A DNA stretch of 64,000 bases from Staphylococcus sp. NRL 16/872 (GCF_022815905.2 NZ_CP119327.1:558001-622000), one strand, 5' to 3'. Counted from the first letter of the stretch, positions 25,954 through 34,473 are shown. The notes: generated by a model not told the origin, from the sequence alone. Numbers and translations are program-made.

Positions 25954-26218
25954 GAATATCTACTCCTCTGTCTTTTTAAGAATTCTTATCTATTTTAACA
26001 AATTAACTATACTATTACACATGTTTTATTATTATATTCACTCATACTTTAGTAGTATGTTGAAATTAATTTTTAAAAATAAATAACTTATTTTATTATA
26101 AAAAAGAAATTTTTAATAATCTAGCACTTACGTCAAAAGCATTGTATGATAGAATTTGCAGTAATAATATTATTGGAAGTTGTTAATATATCGAACTGAG
26201 TTGTAGGAGTGAAGATGA

Positions 26219-26578
26219 TTGAAAAAATTAATTGTAACGATAAGTGTATGTGTACTATTTTTAGCAGGGTGTGGCAATGATAAGTACACAAATAAAATAG
26301 ATAAAGCGGTGAAGTTACAAGATCAGAAACAAGAACGACTTGCCAAAAATGATCAAGGCGATGTGGTAAAACATTTTGATAAGAAAGATGCAAATATCTA
26401 TGTATTTGAAAAAGGTAAATATGTAGTATTAGCATACAAACCTTTGAATAACAATGAAGAAGTTCATTATTATACTTATCAATTTAACGGTAAAAAAGCT
26501 AAATACTTAGAACATTTTGATACAAAACAATATATTGATAGTCATGATTCAGATTATAAAGAGGAAAATATGAATTAA
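26219..26578 (+). CDS. small lipoprotein, cystatin-like (DUF4467 type)
   Basis: A 119-residue secreted lipoprotein with a clear signal and lipobox LAGC (Cys18). The mature part is a small charged alpha/beta domain containing KYVVLAYKPLNNNEEVHYYTYQFNGKKAKYL, like the staphylococcal DUF4467 cystatin-like lipoproteins. TTG start, with GGAG nine nt upstream; no in-frame ATG precedes the signal peptide. The DsbA lipoprotein gene follows 24 bp later, so the two probably form an operon. Function unknown. Confidence 0.75.
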   Translation: MKKLIVTISVCVLFLAGCGNDKYTNKIDKAVKLQDQKQERLAKNDQGDVVKHFDKKDANIYVFEKGKYVVLAYKPLNNNEEVHYYTYQFNGKKAKYLEHFDTKQYIDSHDSDYKEENMN

Positions 26579-26602
26579 TATCTCATTATTAAAGGAGCAT
26601 CT

Positions 26603-27199
26603 ATGAAAAAAATATTATTAGCAGGCAGTGCATTAATTATATTGCTTGTAGTTATTGGCGCATGTTCTAAAAACAAGAAAGAGCAAACACCGCCTAAAAC
26701 TAGAGATGGTAAAATATTAATCGTTGAATACGGAGATTATAAATGTCCATATTGTAAAAAAGTAGAAGAAAAAGTAATGCCTACCATCAAAAAACAATAT
26801 ATTGATACTAATAAAGTAGAATATCAATTTGTGAATGCTGGATTTTTAGCTAAAGATTCTATAGTAGGATCAAGAGCTGGTAATGTAGTAGAAAAAATAG
26901 CACCTAAAGAATATTTAACTTTCCAACACAATGTTTATGCACAACAACAAGATGAAGATAAAAAATGGTTAACTGAAGATTTCCTAGATAAAGAAATCGA
27001 TAAATTAGCCATTTCACAAACAGATAAAGCAAACATTAAGAAAGAATATAAAACTAAAAATAGTGATGCATGGAAAAAAGCTGATGAACAGAAAAAATTA
27101 ACAAAAGAGCATCATATTAAATCTGTTCCTACAGTATTTATTAATGGTAAAAAAGTAGAAGATCCGTATAAAGTTGAAGGATGGAAAAAATATTTATAA
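26603..27199 (+). CDS. dsbA: thiol-disulfide oxidoreductase lipoprotein DsbA
   Basis: A membrane-anchored extracytoplasmic disulfide-forming oxidoreductase, 198 residues. Lipobox cysteine Cys21 in VIGAC; thioredoxin fold with the active site C48-P-Y-C51 in GDYKCPYCKK; the cis-proline loop is SVPTVFING, where the residue preceding Pro is Val. Staphylococcal DsbA is a lipoprotein that works without a DsbB partner; the CPYC and VPT features fit it. AAAGGAG precedes the ATG. It is probably co-transcribed with the DUF4467-type lipoprotein gene upstream and followed by a long terminator. Confidence 0.9.
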   Translation: MKKILLAGSALIILLVVIGACSKNKKEQTPPKTRDGKILIVEYGDYKCPYCKKVEEKVMPTIKKQYIDTNKVEYQFVNAGFLAKDSIVGSRAGNVVEKIAPKEYLTFQHNVYAQQQDEDKKWLTEDFLDKEIDKLAISQTDKANIKKEYKTKNSDAWKKADEQKKLTKEHHIKSVPTVFINGKKVEDPYKVEGWKKYL

Positions 27200-27212
27200 A
27201 TTTGCTAATACT

Positions 27213-27281
27213 GAAAAAGAGACTCAGTTTAGATTTGATAAAAACTTTTAATTATCAAATTCTACTGTAGTCTCTTTTTGT
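27213..27281. terminator. bidirectional terminator, dsbA / ABC permease
   Basis: A long stem with small mismatches: AAAAAGAGACT pairs with AGTCTCTTTTT and an inner TTTGATAA pairs with TTATCAAA. Located between convergent genes. Confidence 0.85.
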
Positions 27282-28364
27282 TTATACTTTTCTATATCGT
27301 TTGAGGCCTATAATATTGAGAATAATAAATATTGAGATAAATAGGATAAGGATTAATAAATCTAACCAAATGTGAGCCCATCCTTGCCCTTTAATCATTA
27401 CATTAGTTAATGCATCACCAGCGTAACGCAATGGAAAGAAATAACCAATATTACTTAGCCAATTTGGCATGTTTTCAAGAGGAAAGATGCCAGAAAAGAA
27501 GACCTGTGGCACTGCAATTAAAGGTATAAATTGAATCATTTGGAATTCAGAATTGGCAAAGGTTGAAATGAAAATGCCCATAGATAAAGCCGTAATAGCT
27601 AAGGCAATGTTGATTAAAATAACATACCATAAGCTTCCAGCAACATTTATATTAAGTAAATAAATAGAGAATAAAACAATGACTAAAGTTTGAATAATGG
27701 CGAAAATGCCATATCCTATCAGATAGCCCATTACAATTTCACTGCGACGTATTGATGTAGCTAAAATTCGTTCAAGGGTACCAGTTGTTCGCTCTCTTAG
27801 TAAAGCAATCCCTGAAATTAAAAACACAAATAGAAATACAAAAAATCCCATCAAAATAGGAAACATTTTGTCAAAGTAACTACTATCAGAATTTCCATAT
27901 AAATACTTATTATGAATAGAAATATTTGTATTTTTATCTTTATTAGCCGTCATTGGTATTTTTTCTAAAACTTTTTTAACATCGTTCATCTTGGCTTTTT
28001 GAATTGATTGGCCAACTATTTGTTTAATGGCTGAAGTTTTATTAGGGTCTTCATTTGTATAAACAACATGTAAAGCTTTATTATCTTGATAAATAAATCC
28101 GTCTAAGTGATCATTTTCAATCTTTGACTTAATATTATTTGTTGAATGATAGTTTTTAAGATTTAGATTTTTATCTGGTAAATTATCAGTAATCTGAGAA
28201 GATACAGAGTTATCGACGCCAAGTTGGAGTTCTTCTTCATCCCCATTGAATATGAAATACATGAGCGTGAGTATAACAATTGGAGCTAGGAACATCAAAG
28301 CAAGGGTGCGTTTATCTCTTAGTAGCTCTTTCATCACTCTTTTAACAATAGCTAATAGTTTCAT
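27282..28364 (-). CDS. ABC-2 type exporter, permease
   Basis: A 360-residue permease of the ABC-2 / YhgE-like DrrB type. One N-terminal helix (LALMFLAPIVILTLMYFIF), a large extracellular domain of about 130 residues, then five C-terminal helices with the family segment LRERTTGTLERILATSIRRSEIVMGYL. Its start overlaps the ATPase gene stop by four bases, so the two are translationally coupled. Together they form an exporter for an unknown drug, lipid or peptide. A TetR regulator is encoded divergently. Confidence 0.87.
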   Translation of the reverse strand: MKLLAIVKRVMKELLRDKRTLALMFLAPIVILTLMYFIFNGDEEELQLGVDNSVSSQITDNLPDKNLNLKNYHSTNNIKSKIENDHLDGFIYQDNKALHVVYTNEDPNKTSAIKQIVGQSIQKAKMNDVKKVLEKIPMTANKDKNTNISIHNKYLYGNSDSSYFDKMFPILMGFFVFLFVFLISGIALLRERTTGTLERILATSIRRSEIVMGYLIGYGIFAIIQTLVIVLFSIYLLNINVAGSLWYVILINIALAITALSMGIFISTFANSEFQMIQFIPLIAVPQVFFSGIFPLENMPNWLSNIGYFFPLRYAGDALTNVMIKGQGWAHIWLDLLILILFISIFIILNIIGLKRYRKV

Positions 28365-29089
28365 GATTGACCTACCTCCTCAGCTTTAATAAATACTTCT
28401 TCAATCGTATTCACATTAAATTGCTTCTTTAATTGATTGGGAGAGTCTAAGGCGAATAATTGACCTTCTACTATTAATCCAATTTTGTCACAACGTTCAG
28501 CTTCATCCATGACATGTGTTGTAACAATGACGCTTTTACCTTCTTTAGTCATATTTTTTAATTGTCCCCAAATTTGATTTCGCAGTTTAGGATCTATACC
28601 CACTGTAGGTTCATCTAAGATGATCAAGTTTGGTTGTGCAAGTAATGTGATTGCCAAAGATAATCGACGTTTCATGCCTCCTGAAAAGTTTACTACTTTT
28701 TTATTCAATGCTTCTTTTAAATCAACTAATTTCATACTTTCTTGTATATTATTTTCTAATTGCTGTCCTTTTAACCCAGCTAAATGACCAAAAAATTCAA
28801 GGTTCTCATATGCAGTTAATGTTTCATATAATGCATCAGTTTGACCCATGTATCCAATTTTGTTCAGTATTTTGCGGTTAGGCATTTTTTTATTAAAAAT
28901 TTCAGTAGATCCTGAATCAAGCTTTTCCATACCTAACAAACATTTAATAGTAGTTGTCTTACCACAACCACTAGGTCCAATTAAGCCAAGAAGTTCGCCT
29001 TTATGAATATTTAAACTTATTTGATTCAATACTTTATGGTTTCCAAATATCTTCACAGCTTTATGTAAACTTGCAATACTTTCAGTCAC
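28361..29089 (-). CDS. ABC exporter, ATPase (DrrA-like)
   Basis: A 242-residue ATP-binding subunit with Walker A GPSGCGKTTTIK, signature FSGGMKRRLSLA and Walker B LIILDEPTVGIDP, then VTTHVMDEAERCD. The start is a GTG at 29089 with GGAGGG six nt upstream; upstream in-frame codons are not supported by a ribosome site. It pairs with the ABC-2 permease gene directly downstream. A TetR gene is divergent, and a 7-bp inverted repeat between them may be the operator. Confidence 0.88.
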   Translation of the reverse strand: MTESIASLHKAVKIFGNHKVLNQISLNIHKGELLGLIGPSGCGKTTTIKCLLGMEKLDSGSTEIFNKKMPNRKILNKIGYMGQTDALYETLTAYENLEFFGHLAGLKGQQLENNIQESMKLVDLKEALNKKVVNFSGGMKRRLSLAITLLAQPNLIILDEPTVGIDPKLRNQIWGQLKNMTKEGKSVIVTTHVMDEAERCDKIGLIVEGQLFALDSPNQLKKQFNVNTIEEVFIKAEEVGQS

Positions 29090-29181
29090 AGCTATCCCTC
29101 CTATATTGACATGTTTTATCAATTCTATATATTAAATATAAATCCTTTTAAGTAAATGTGAATTAATTTTTATAGTAACTG

Positions 29182-29202
29182 AACATTTTATGATTAAATG
29201 TT
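29182..29202. promoter_or_regulatory. candidate TetR operator
   Basis: An inverted repeat, AACATTT and AAATGTT, spaced by 7 bp, located 22 bp upstream of the tetR-type gene and in the divergent region with the ABC operon. It has the right form for auto- and cross-regulation; untested. Confidence 0.4.
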
Positions 29203-29224
29203 TGGAAAAAAGGAGAGGGCTTAA

Positions 29225-29788
29225 ATGGATGATATTGAAATAACTGATAAACGTGTAGTGAATACTATGAATAGTATTAAAAAAGGCATGATTAGATTAT
29301 TAGAAAAAAACAAATTTGAAAAAATTACTATTAAGGATATTTGTACAGAGAGTGGTATAAGTAGAACTACGTTTTATGCTCATTATAAAGATAAAAATGA
29401 TTTTATTTATAGTTATCTAACATCACTATTAAAAAAAGGAAAAAAAGAAATATTTAAAAAAGAATTTTCAAATCAACATATTTTTCTAGAAACAATGGTT
29501 CATTATTGGTTAGATGAAGGGAAGTTAATACTACTCTTACTTGGGGATGATAGTGCTCAAACGGCTCACATTCAGATGAAGAAGATTTTACAATATAATG
29601 TTGAGTTGAAATTAGTACCTATAGTAAATACGAACACCTTAACGACGAAAGAAAAATATTTTTTACTTATATTTATGAGTAATGCGATTTTTGGAGTGTT
29701 ACAAGATTGGGTGAAACGAGGATGTGTAGAAACACCCAAAGAAGTAGCTACTATCATGAATAAAATATTTGAAACTGCATTTAAATAA
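29225..29788 (+). CDS. TetR-family transcriptional regulator
   Basis: A 187-residue regulator with the N-terminal TetR helix-turn-helix KITIKDICTESGISRTTFYAHYKDKNDF (about residues 35-62) and a C-terminal ligand domain like TetR_C group proteins. It probably represses the divergent ABC-2 exporter and itself, with an exporter substrate as inducer. GGAG precedes the ATG. It is unusually Lys-rich in the middle. Confidence 0.85.
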   Translation: MDDIEITDKRVVNTMNSIKKGMIRLLEKNKFEKITIKDICTESGISRTTFYAHYKDKNDFIYSYLTSLLKKGKKEIFKKEFSNQHIFLETMVHYWLDEGKLILLLLGDDSAQTAHIQMKKILQYNVELKLVPIVNTNTLTTKEKYFLLIFMSNAIFGVLQDWVKRGCVETPKEVATIMNKIFETAFK

Positions 29789-29970
29789 TTGAGGCAAGAA
29801 AGCCTATATTAGAAATAGTTTGTATAAATTATATTTCAAAAATTAATATTGAAGATAATCACACTAGGTTTACTAAAAAGGGTAAATAAAAGTTGCGTAG
29901 GTTGATGTAATAGAATATTAAAAATTAAATTTTAAAATAAGTCATTTTACTTGTATTTTTCATAGAGTTC

Positions 29971-29995
29971 ATTTATTATACTAAGTATAATAAAT
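29971..29995. promoter_or_regulatory. 25-bp palindrome upstream of the YceI gene (candidate operator)
   Basis: Perfect 11-bp arms (29971-29981 and 29985-29995) around TAA, with the core TATACTAAGTATA, about 60 bp before the YceI start codon. Perfect symmetry of this length strongly suggests a dimeric repressor site. The regulator is not identifiable from the sequence. Confidence 0.6.
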
Positions 29996-30054
29996 ATACA
30001 AACATGAAACATGTTTTAGTGGTTTCATAATTTAACTATTGGAGGTATGCAAAC

Positions 30055-30570
30055 ATGGCTAATTTTAATTTAGATCCAGTGCATTCAGGTATTAATTTTT
30101 CTATTCAACACTTAGTAGTATCAAACGTTAAAGGTCGTTTTAATGACTTTGATGCTAACATTACAGGCGATTTCAATGATTTAAGCTCATTACAAGGGAC
30201 TTTTACAGTACAAGCAAATTCGATCGATACTAAAGTAGAAGACCGTGATAACCATCTTAAAAGTGCGGATTTCTTAGATGTTGAACAATATCCAGAAATT
30301 AAATTTGAAATTACTAAAGTCGATGACCATTCAGTAACTGGTAACTTAACTATGAAAGACCAAACACATGAAGAAACATTCGATTTAGATTACAAAGGTA
30401 TTAGTTTAAATCCTTTAAACAGTAAAAACACAGCTGGTTTAGTAATTACTGGTAAAATCGACCGTGAACAATACGGTGTTACATTCAACCAACAATTAGA
30501 AACTGGTGGTTTCTTATTAGGTAAATCATTAGACGTTGAGTTTGATTTAGAATTCCCTATTGAAGAATAG
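30055..30570 (+). CDS. YceI family polyisoprenoid-binding protein
   Basis: A 171-residue YceI-like protein with a lipocalin-type beta barrel: starts ANFNLDPVHSGINFSIQHLVVSNVKGRF, contains the LKSADFLDVEQYPEIKFE motif and ends LDVEFDLEFP. No signal peptide, so cytoplasmic, unlike E. coli YceI. Family members bind long isoprenoids; the role in staphylococci is not established. GGAGG precedes the ATG. Single-gene unit with a palindromic operator candidate upstream and a terminator downstream. Confidence 0.88.
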   Translation: MANFNLDPVHSGINFSIQHLVVSNVKGRFNDFDANITGDFNDLSSLQGTFTVQANSIDTKVEDRDNHLKSADFLDVEQYPEIKFEITKVDDHSVTGNLTMKDQTHEETFDLDYKGISLNPLNSKNTAGLVITGKIDREQYGVTFNQQLETGGFLLGKSLDVEFDLEFPIEE

Positions 30571-30589
30571 TATTCCTGATAATCTATTT

Positions 30590-30623
30590 AAACAGACGAG
30601 GTGATTGCCTTGTCTGTTTTTTT
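30590..30623 (+). terminator. terminator of the YceI gene
   Basis: Stem AAACAGAC with GTCTGTTT, extended by AGG/GCC, and a run of seven T. Confidence 0.85.
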
Positions 30624-30693
30624 GTTGTATTTATGGAAATAAATTGCTAAATTTTGTAAGAATAAAGCTTTTTGAAAATGAGGGAAGTAAATA

Positions 30694-31161
30694 ATGACAA
30701 TTAAAATTAAAAGTAATAAGATTATATTTTCAAGAACGTTTGATGCATCCGTTGAGCAAGTATTTGATGCTTATACAAAGAAAGAATTATTTGAACAATG
30801 GTTTCATCCACAAGGTGCGACAACCAAGGTTTTTAAGTTTAATGCTGTAACAGGTGGACAAGCATTCTTTGCAATTGAAACACCAGAACACACAAGTTAT
30901 ACGCTTACAGAATATAAAAAAGTGAATAAACCGCATCACATTGAATACTTCGATTTCTTTGCGACGCCTCAAGGTGAGAAAGATACCCGTCTACCTGGTA
31001 TGCATATCTTTATGGATTTCGAAGAAGAAGGCAATCGTACCACTGTGACGTCTACATCTGAATTTCCAACGAAAGAAGCGGCGCAACAAGCCATTAACAT
31101 GGGCGTTGAAGCAGGAATGAATTCTACGCTCGATCAATTAGAGAAATTATTAAAAAAATAA
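30694..31161 (+). CDS. SRPBCC/AHSA1-domain protein
   Basis: A 155-residue START-like (SRPBCC, AHSA1 family) protein: FSRTFDASVEQVFDAYTKKELFEQWFHPQG at the N-terminus, a central FKFNAVTGGQAFFAIETPE strand pair and the C-terminal helix AINMGVEAGMNSTLDQLEKLL. This fold has a hydrophobic cavity for small ligands; the ligand is unknown and no chaperone link is implied in bacteria. Cytoplasmic. It lies 124 bp after the YceI gene, separated by a terminator. Confidence 0.83.
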   Translation: MTIKIKSNKIIFSRTFDASVEQVFDAYTKKELFEQWFHPQGATTKVFKFNAVTGGQAFFAIETPEHTSYTLTEYKKVNKPHHIEYFDFFATPQGEKDTRLPGMHIFMDFEEEGNRTTVTSTSEFPTKEAAQQAINMGVEAGMNSTLDQLEKLLKK

Positions 31162-31227
31162 AAAGTCATAAGGATGTCAATTTTTGTAAGAAATTTTAAG
31201 TTATAATGTAGGTGAAAAGAGGATGAT

Positions 31228-31413
31228 ATGATGAAACAACGTTATTTAAAAGTACTTGCACTATTTTCATTAAGTACATTAATTCCTACATTATTATTTA
31301 ATTCAAAATGCCTAAATAATGGTGCTGTTAAATATGTTTTAAGAACAGCACTAGGATATGGTATTTTTGCGAGTGGTTTACATTATTTATCTAAATTTAA
31401 ACGCACACGCTAA
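31228..31413 (+). CDS. 61-residue membrane-associated hypothetical protein
   Basis: A short protein with two hydrophobic segments (VLALFSLSTLIPTLLF and YVLRTALGYGIFASGLHYL) and a basic C-terminus, so probably a small integral membrane protein. AGAGG precedes two adjacent ATG codons, 31228 and 31231; either may be used. A terminator follows at once, which supports a real gene. No recognised family. Confidence 0.6.
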   Translation: MMKQRYLKVLALFSLSTLIPTLLFNSKCLNNGAVKYVLRTALGYGIFASGLHYLSKFKRTR

Positions 31414-31419
31414 TCATAT

Positions 31420-31460
31420 ATCGAGATGTAGTTTATTCAAAAACTATATCTCGATTTTTT
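31420..31460 (+). terminator. terminator of the small membrane protein gene
   Basis: Stem ATCGAGAT-GTAGTTT with AAACTAT-ATCTCGAT and a run of six T (31455-31460). Confidence 0.82.
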
Positions 31461-31560
31461 AGTTTATATCGAAAAAATACAATTTTATCTACCTCTTTAC
31501 TAATAATTTTTATATAATTGTAAATCATACAATTGAATATTGTGGGAGGTAGAATTTCAA

Positions 31561-32385
31561 ATGTTGGAAAATCACAAAAACTTAGAAGATACATATACGA
31601 CACGTCATATAGTAGAGGCTGCAGTAGGACAAGTCCAAATGAAAGAAGTCATGGCTAAAAAAACACCCGGGAGATATTTATTAAAAGCAATTATGTCAGG
31701 ATTTTTATTAGCAATAGTGACTGTCTTCATGTTAGCTGTTAAAACTCAATTTGCGGATACAAATGAGGGGTTAGTTAACTTGTTAGGCGCTATTTCATTT
31801 AGTTTAGCGTTAGTATTAATCGTCTTAACAAATTCAGAATTGCTAACAAGTAATTTTATGTATTTAACAGTGGGATGGTACTATAAAGCAATTACAGTTA
31901 ATAAAATGATTGTTATTTTCTTATTCTGTTTCTTAGGAAATATTATAGGTGGATTCATTTTATTCTTTTTAATGAAAGGCACACATATTATGACGCCAGA
32001 GATGATTGTAGCTTTAAGTAAAACTGTACACGCTAAAACCGTAGAATCATCATGGTTAAATATTTTAATTAAAGCGATATTCTGTAACTTCTTTATTAAC
32101 ATCGGCATTTACGTTTCAATGTTATTTAAAGAAGGGCTTGCAAGAGCATTCTTCATCGCTGTTGGTGTTATTGTCTTCGTATTTATGGGTTATGAACACG
32201 TGGTTTTCAATGCTGGCTTATATGCAGGAATGATGTTCTATAACATTGATGCATTATCATGGTTAGATGTATTAAAAAATGTGGTGTTCGCTTTTATTGG
32301 TAACTATATTGGTGGAGGCATCTTTGTAGGTCTTGTATTCGCTTATTTAAACGGTAAACGCGATAGTTTTAGTACAAAAAGCTAA
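31561..32385 (+). CDS. nirC: formate/nitrite transporter family protein (NirC)
   Basis: A pentameric FNT channel for nitrite, 274 residues with six transmembrane helices. Family features include the SNSELLTSNFMYL-type loop (here VLTNSELLTSNFMYLTVGWY), KAIFCNFFINIGIYVS and GYEHVVFNAGLY with the conserved GxEH-V-N motif carrying the central histidine. Its position at the left edge of the nitrite/nitrate respiration block supports nitrite rather than formate. The ATG at 31561 has GGGAGG ten nt upstream; a TTG seven codons earlier overlaps that site. Export of nitrite made by NarGHI or import for NirBD are both possible. Confidence 0.88.
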   Translation: MLENHKNLEDTYTTRHIVEAAVGQVQMKEVMAKKTPGRYLLKAIMSGFLLAIVTVFMLAVKTQFADTNEGLVNLLGAISFSLALVLIVLTNSELLTSNFMYLTVGWYYKAITVNKMIVIFLFCFLGNIIGGFILFFLMKGTHIMTPEMIVALSKTVHAKTVESSWLNILIKAIFCNFFINIGIYVSMLFKEGLARAFFIAVGVIVFVFMGYEHVVFNAGLYAGMMFYNIDALSWLDVLKNVVFAFIGNYIGGGIFVGLVFAYLNGKRDSFSTKS

Positions 32386-32650
32386 TTTTAACAAGTCTAG
32401 GACATAAAAGTTTTAGATAAGAAAAAAGACAATTTTTATTGTGCGAAATATTATCTATGGAGATAAGAACTGAAGTTCTATTGATAGAGTAAGTTGAGCC
32501 ATGTTTTAATCTTTATACATAAGGCACCTTATTAATTTAGTTTAGTGATGTTTATTAAATTATATGTAAGGACCTTATTTTTAAAATTTTTATGTAAAAT
32601 TACATATAAATACATTGTATTTTGGCGAGACTCTTATATTCATTATTACT

Positions 32651-32895
32651 GAACATAAGTGCTCTAGAAATTCTTATGATGAACTACGAATGATTTTGTG
32701 TGACGCCTGAGGAGACAGGATATCAATGAACGTAAGCGTTCAAACACTTACGTAAGAAGTTCTAAGATGAATAACGAATGACGTTGCGAGACTCTTGGCG
32801 TTTTTTATATTGAACACAAGTGCGCGTGCACTTGCGTAAGTCGTTCTCAGATAGATAACGAAACGTAGTTGTGAAGACTCCTGGTGGAAAAGAAA
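32651..32895 (-). repeat. three repeat units, left block (minus orientation)
   Basis: Units begin at about 32651, 32728 and 32812 (periods 77 and 84 bp), each with GAACRYAAGYG, then a GTTCTMAGAT-type core, AACGAA, GTTG or similar and GAGACTC/GAAGACTC. The core reads as the reverse complement of the ATCTATCTAAGAAC core of the right block, so the two blocks face each other. Confidence 0.65.
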
Positions 32896-32940
32896 GAGCC
32901 TCAAGACTATAGGCTTGAGCCTTTCCCACCGGAAAGCGTA

Positions 32941-33240
32941 ACAACTTAAACAAGTGAATATCTACCTAAGAACTACTTTACAAGACCGTGGCTCGACCCA
33001 GCCCCCTAGGCAAGCGTCTCAACTTAAGTGAGTGAATATCTATCTAAGAACGACTTTATAAGACTACAGGCTTAAGCCTTTCCCGCAAGAAAGCGTCGCA
33101 ACAAAATGAGTAACATTTATCTAAAAACTACTTTACAAGACCGTGGCTCGACCCAGCCCCCTAAGCAAGCATCTCAACTTAAGTGAGTGAATATCTATCT
33201 AAGAACAACTTTATAAGACTACAAGCTGAAGCTGTCCCAT
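32941..33240 (+). repeat. four repeat units, right block (plus orientation)
   Basis: Units of about 75-80 bp start near CAACTTAA/CAACAAAA at 32942, 33019, 33099 and 33175. Each contains GTGAATATCTATCTAAGAAC followed by ACTTTAYAAGAC. Alternate units carry one of two different middles (CCGTGGCTCGACCCAGCC or CTACAGGCTTAAGCC), so a higher-order 155-bp tandem repeat exists: 32971-33125 is repeated nearly exactly from 33126. Confidence 0.75.
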
Positions 33241-33338
33241 AAGAATAGATCCAACACAGAGAAACTGAGTTAATCAGTTTATACAAGCAAAGCAAGTTGG
33301 GCAAGCGAGCCAATAATACGAAGTATTGTAAATAAAGA

Positions 33339-33381
33339 AGCCAGTAAATGAATTTATAAAAACTCATTTACTGGCTATTTT
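33339..33381. terminator. terminator-like hairpin right of the repeat block
   Basis: A 12-bp stem, 33339-33350 with 33365-33376, followed by ATTTTT. No gene ends nearby, so it may end a transcript crossing the repeats. Confidence 0.6.
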
Positions 33382-33523
33382 TCTAAGAACTATTATCCTA
33401 GATTTATTTTTTACGTTGACTTAAAGCTTTTAAAAACATATTATTTAATTCAACATTAACTATTGTTACTTCAAGATGTTGCATATTAGTAATTCATTTT
33501 CGAAAAGAAAGGGATGAGGGGAA

Positions 33524-34237
33524 TTGGTAGCAAACATTTTAGTTGCACATGGTATGCGTAAAGGGGACCAAAATAAAGCGCTAGGTGACTTTCTAGATCG
33601 TCTTTTAAGTGATGAAACATATAATTATGAACTGGCGTTTATTGAAAGTGAAGAAAAAAGCATCGAGAATACGATTGGGCGATTGATTGACCAAGGTGAA
33701 ACAGAATTTAAAGTAGTGCCTTTATTAATTTTTTCAGCGATGCATTATATTGTCGATGTACCCAATATTTTAGAAAACATTAAGCAAGCGCATCCTAACA
33801 TTCGTTATGAAATTAGTGAGCCTCTTGGTACGCATGATTATATGGTGGATTTAGTTGAAAAACGCATTAATGACGTACATATGGATGCTACGACAAATTA
33901 TGCGATTGTGATAATTGCGCATGGCAGTTTCTCTTATACTAAAGCACATGATGAACTTAAGGAATTTAGTGAAAAGTTAACACAAGAAGTGCCGATTTAT
34001 TGTCGTACGTTATACGGAGATATCACATTTAAAAATGACCTCGATCAACTATCACGCGACTATGGTGAATTAATTGTTGTACCGATGTTTCTATACGATG
34101 GACGATTAGTGAATAAAGTAAAACGACTAATTTCAGAAATGGATATTGAAGGCACATTACATATCACACCGTCTATTAATTTTGATAACATACTTAAGTT
34201 GATTATTAGTGAACGTTTAGAACAGCTACATATATAA
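33524..34237 (+). CDS. sirB: CbiX/SirB-type sirohydrochlorin ferrochelatase (often called NirR)
   Basis: A 237-residue two-repeat class II chelatase of the CbiX/SirB family. Each half has the chelatase histidine motif: ILVAHGMRKGDQN at the N-terminus and VIIAHGSFSYTKAHDE in the second half. The VVPLLIFSAMHYIVDVP and IVVPMFLYDGRLVNKV strands also fit. It probably inserts iron into sirohydrochlorin to finish siroheme, the cofactor of NirB. In staphylococcal annotation this position is often labelled NirR. TTG start, with AAAGGGATGAGGGG upstream. It is separated from nirB by a terminator and an NreC site, so it is its own unit. Confidence 0.82.
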   Translation: MVANILVAHGMRKGDQNKALGDFLDRLLSDETYNYELAFIESEEKSIENTIGRLIDQGETEFKVVPLLIFSAMHYIVDVPNILENIKQAHPNIRYEISEPLGTHDYMVDLVEKRINDVHMDATTNYAIVIIAHGSFSYTKAHDELKEFSEKLTQEVPIYCRTLYGDITFKNDLDQLSRDYGELIVVPMFLYDGRLVNKVKRLISEMDIEGTLHITPSINFDNILKLIISERLEQLHI

Positions 34238-34247
34238 ATTCTCAAGC

Positions 34248-34280
34248 CTCTCTTACATGACAATGTAAGGGAGTTTTTTC
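34248..34280 (+). terminator. terminator of the sirB-type gene
   Basis: An 11-bp stem (CTCTCTTACAT with ATGTAAGGGAG, one wobble) and a run of six T. Confidence 0.82.
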
Positions 34281-34305
34281 ATGTTTCAAGTAAGAAATAG
34301 TGTAT

Positions 34306-34319
34306 TAGGGAAATCCCTA
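34306..34319. promoter_or_regulatory. NreC box upstream of nirB
   Basis: TAGGGAAATCCCTA is a perfect match to the NreC target TAGGG-N4-CCCTA established in S. carnosus. It lies 155 bp before the nirB start codon, so the nir operon should be activated by phosphorylated NreC under low oxygen. Confidence 0.85.
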
Positions 34320-34473
34320 CTTTTATTAAAATATGTGAAAATAATCACAAAAGTAATCGAAAATGTTATAAAATAACAGTGAAGAAAGTAGTTGTAAATT
34401 CTCAATAATAATATATTTATAATTTTAATCATTATAAATAACTAAATTTTAAGTGATAAAAGGGGCATATTTT

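Larger units (their letters stand above)
32386..33523. other. 1.1-kb gene-free region with repeat units
   Basis: No open frame here has a credible start signal. The left part (32386-32650) is AT-rich and carries two small palindromes, TAAGGCACCTTA (32520-32531) and TAAGGACCTTA (32567-32577). The middle (32651-33240) holds about seven related 77-84 bp units, GC-richer than the surroundings. The right part has a terminator-like hairpin and about 140 bp of plain AT-rich sequence before the sirB-type gene. Confidence 0.7.

Noticed and set aside
32762..32953. 61-63 codon minus-strand frames within and beside the repeat block (32762-32953 and 33179-33367)
   Set aside because: They run through repeat units and a hairpin, and no supported start was seen.
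32651..33240. Repeat block as a CRISPR array
   Set aside because: Units are long, vary in sequence, occur in both orientations and have no uniform spacers or nearby cas genes.
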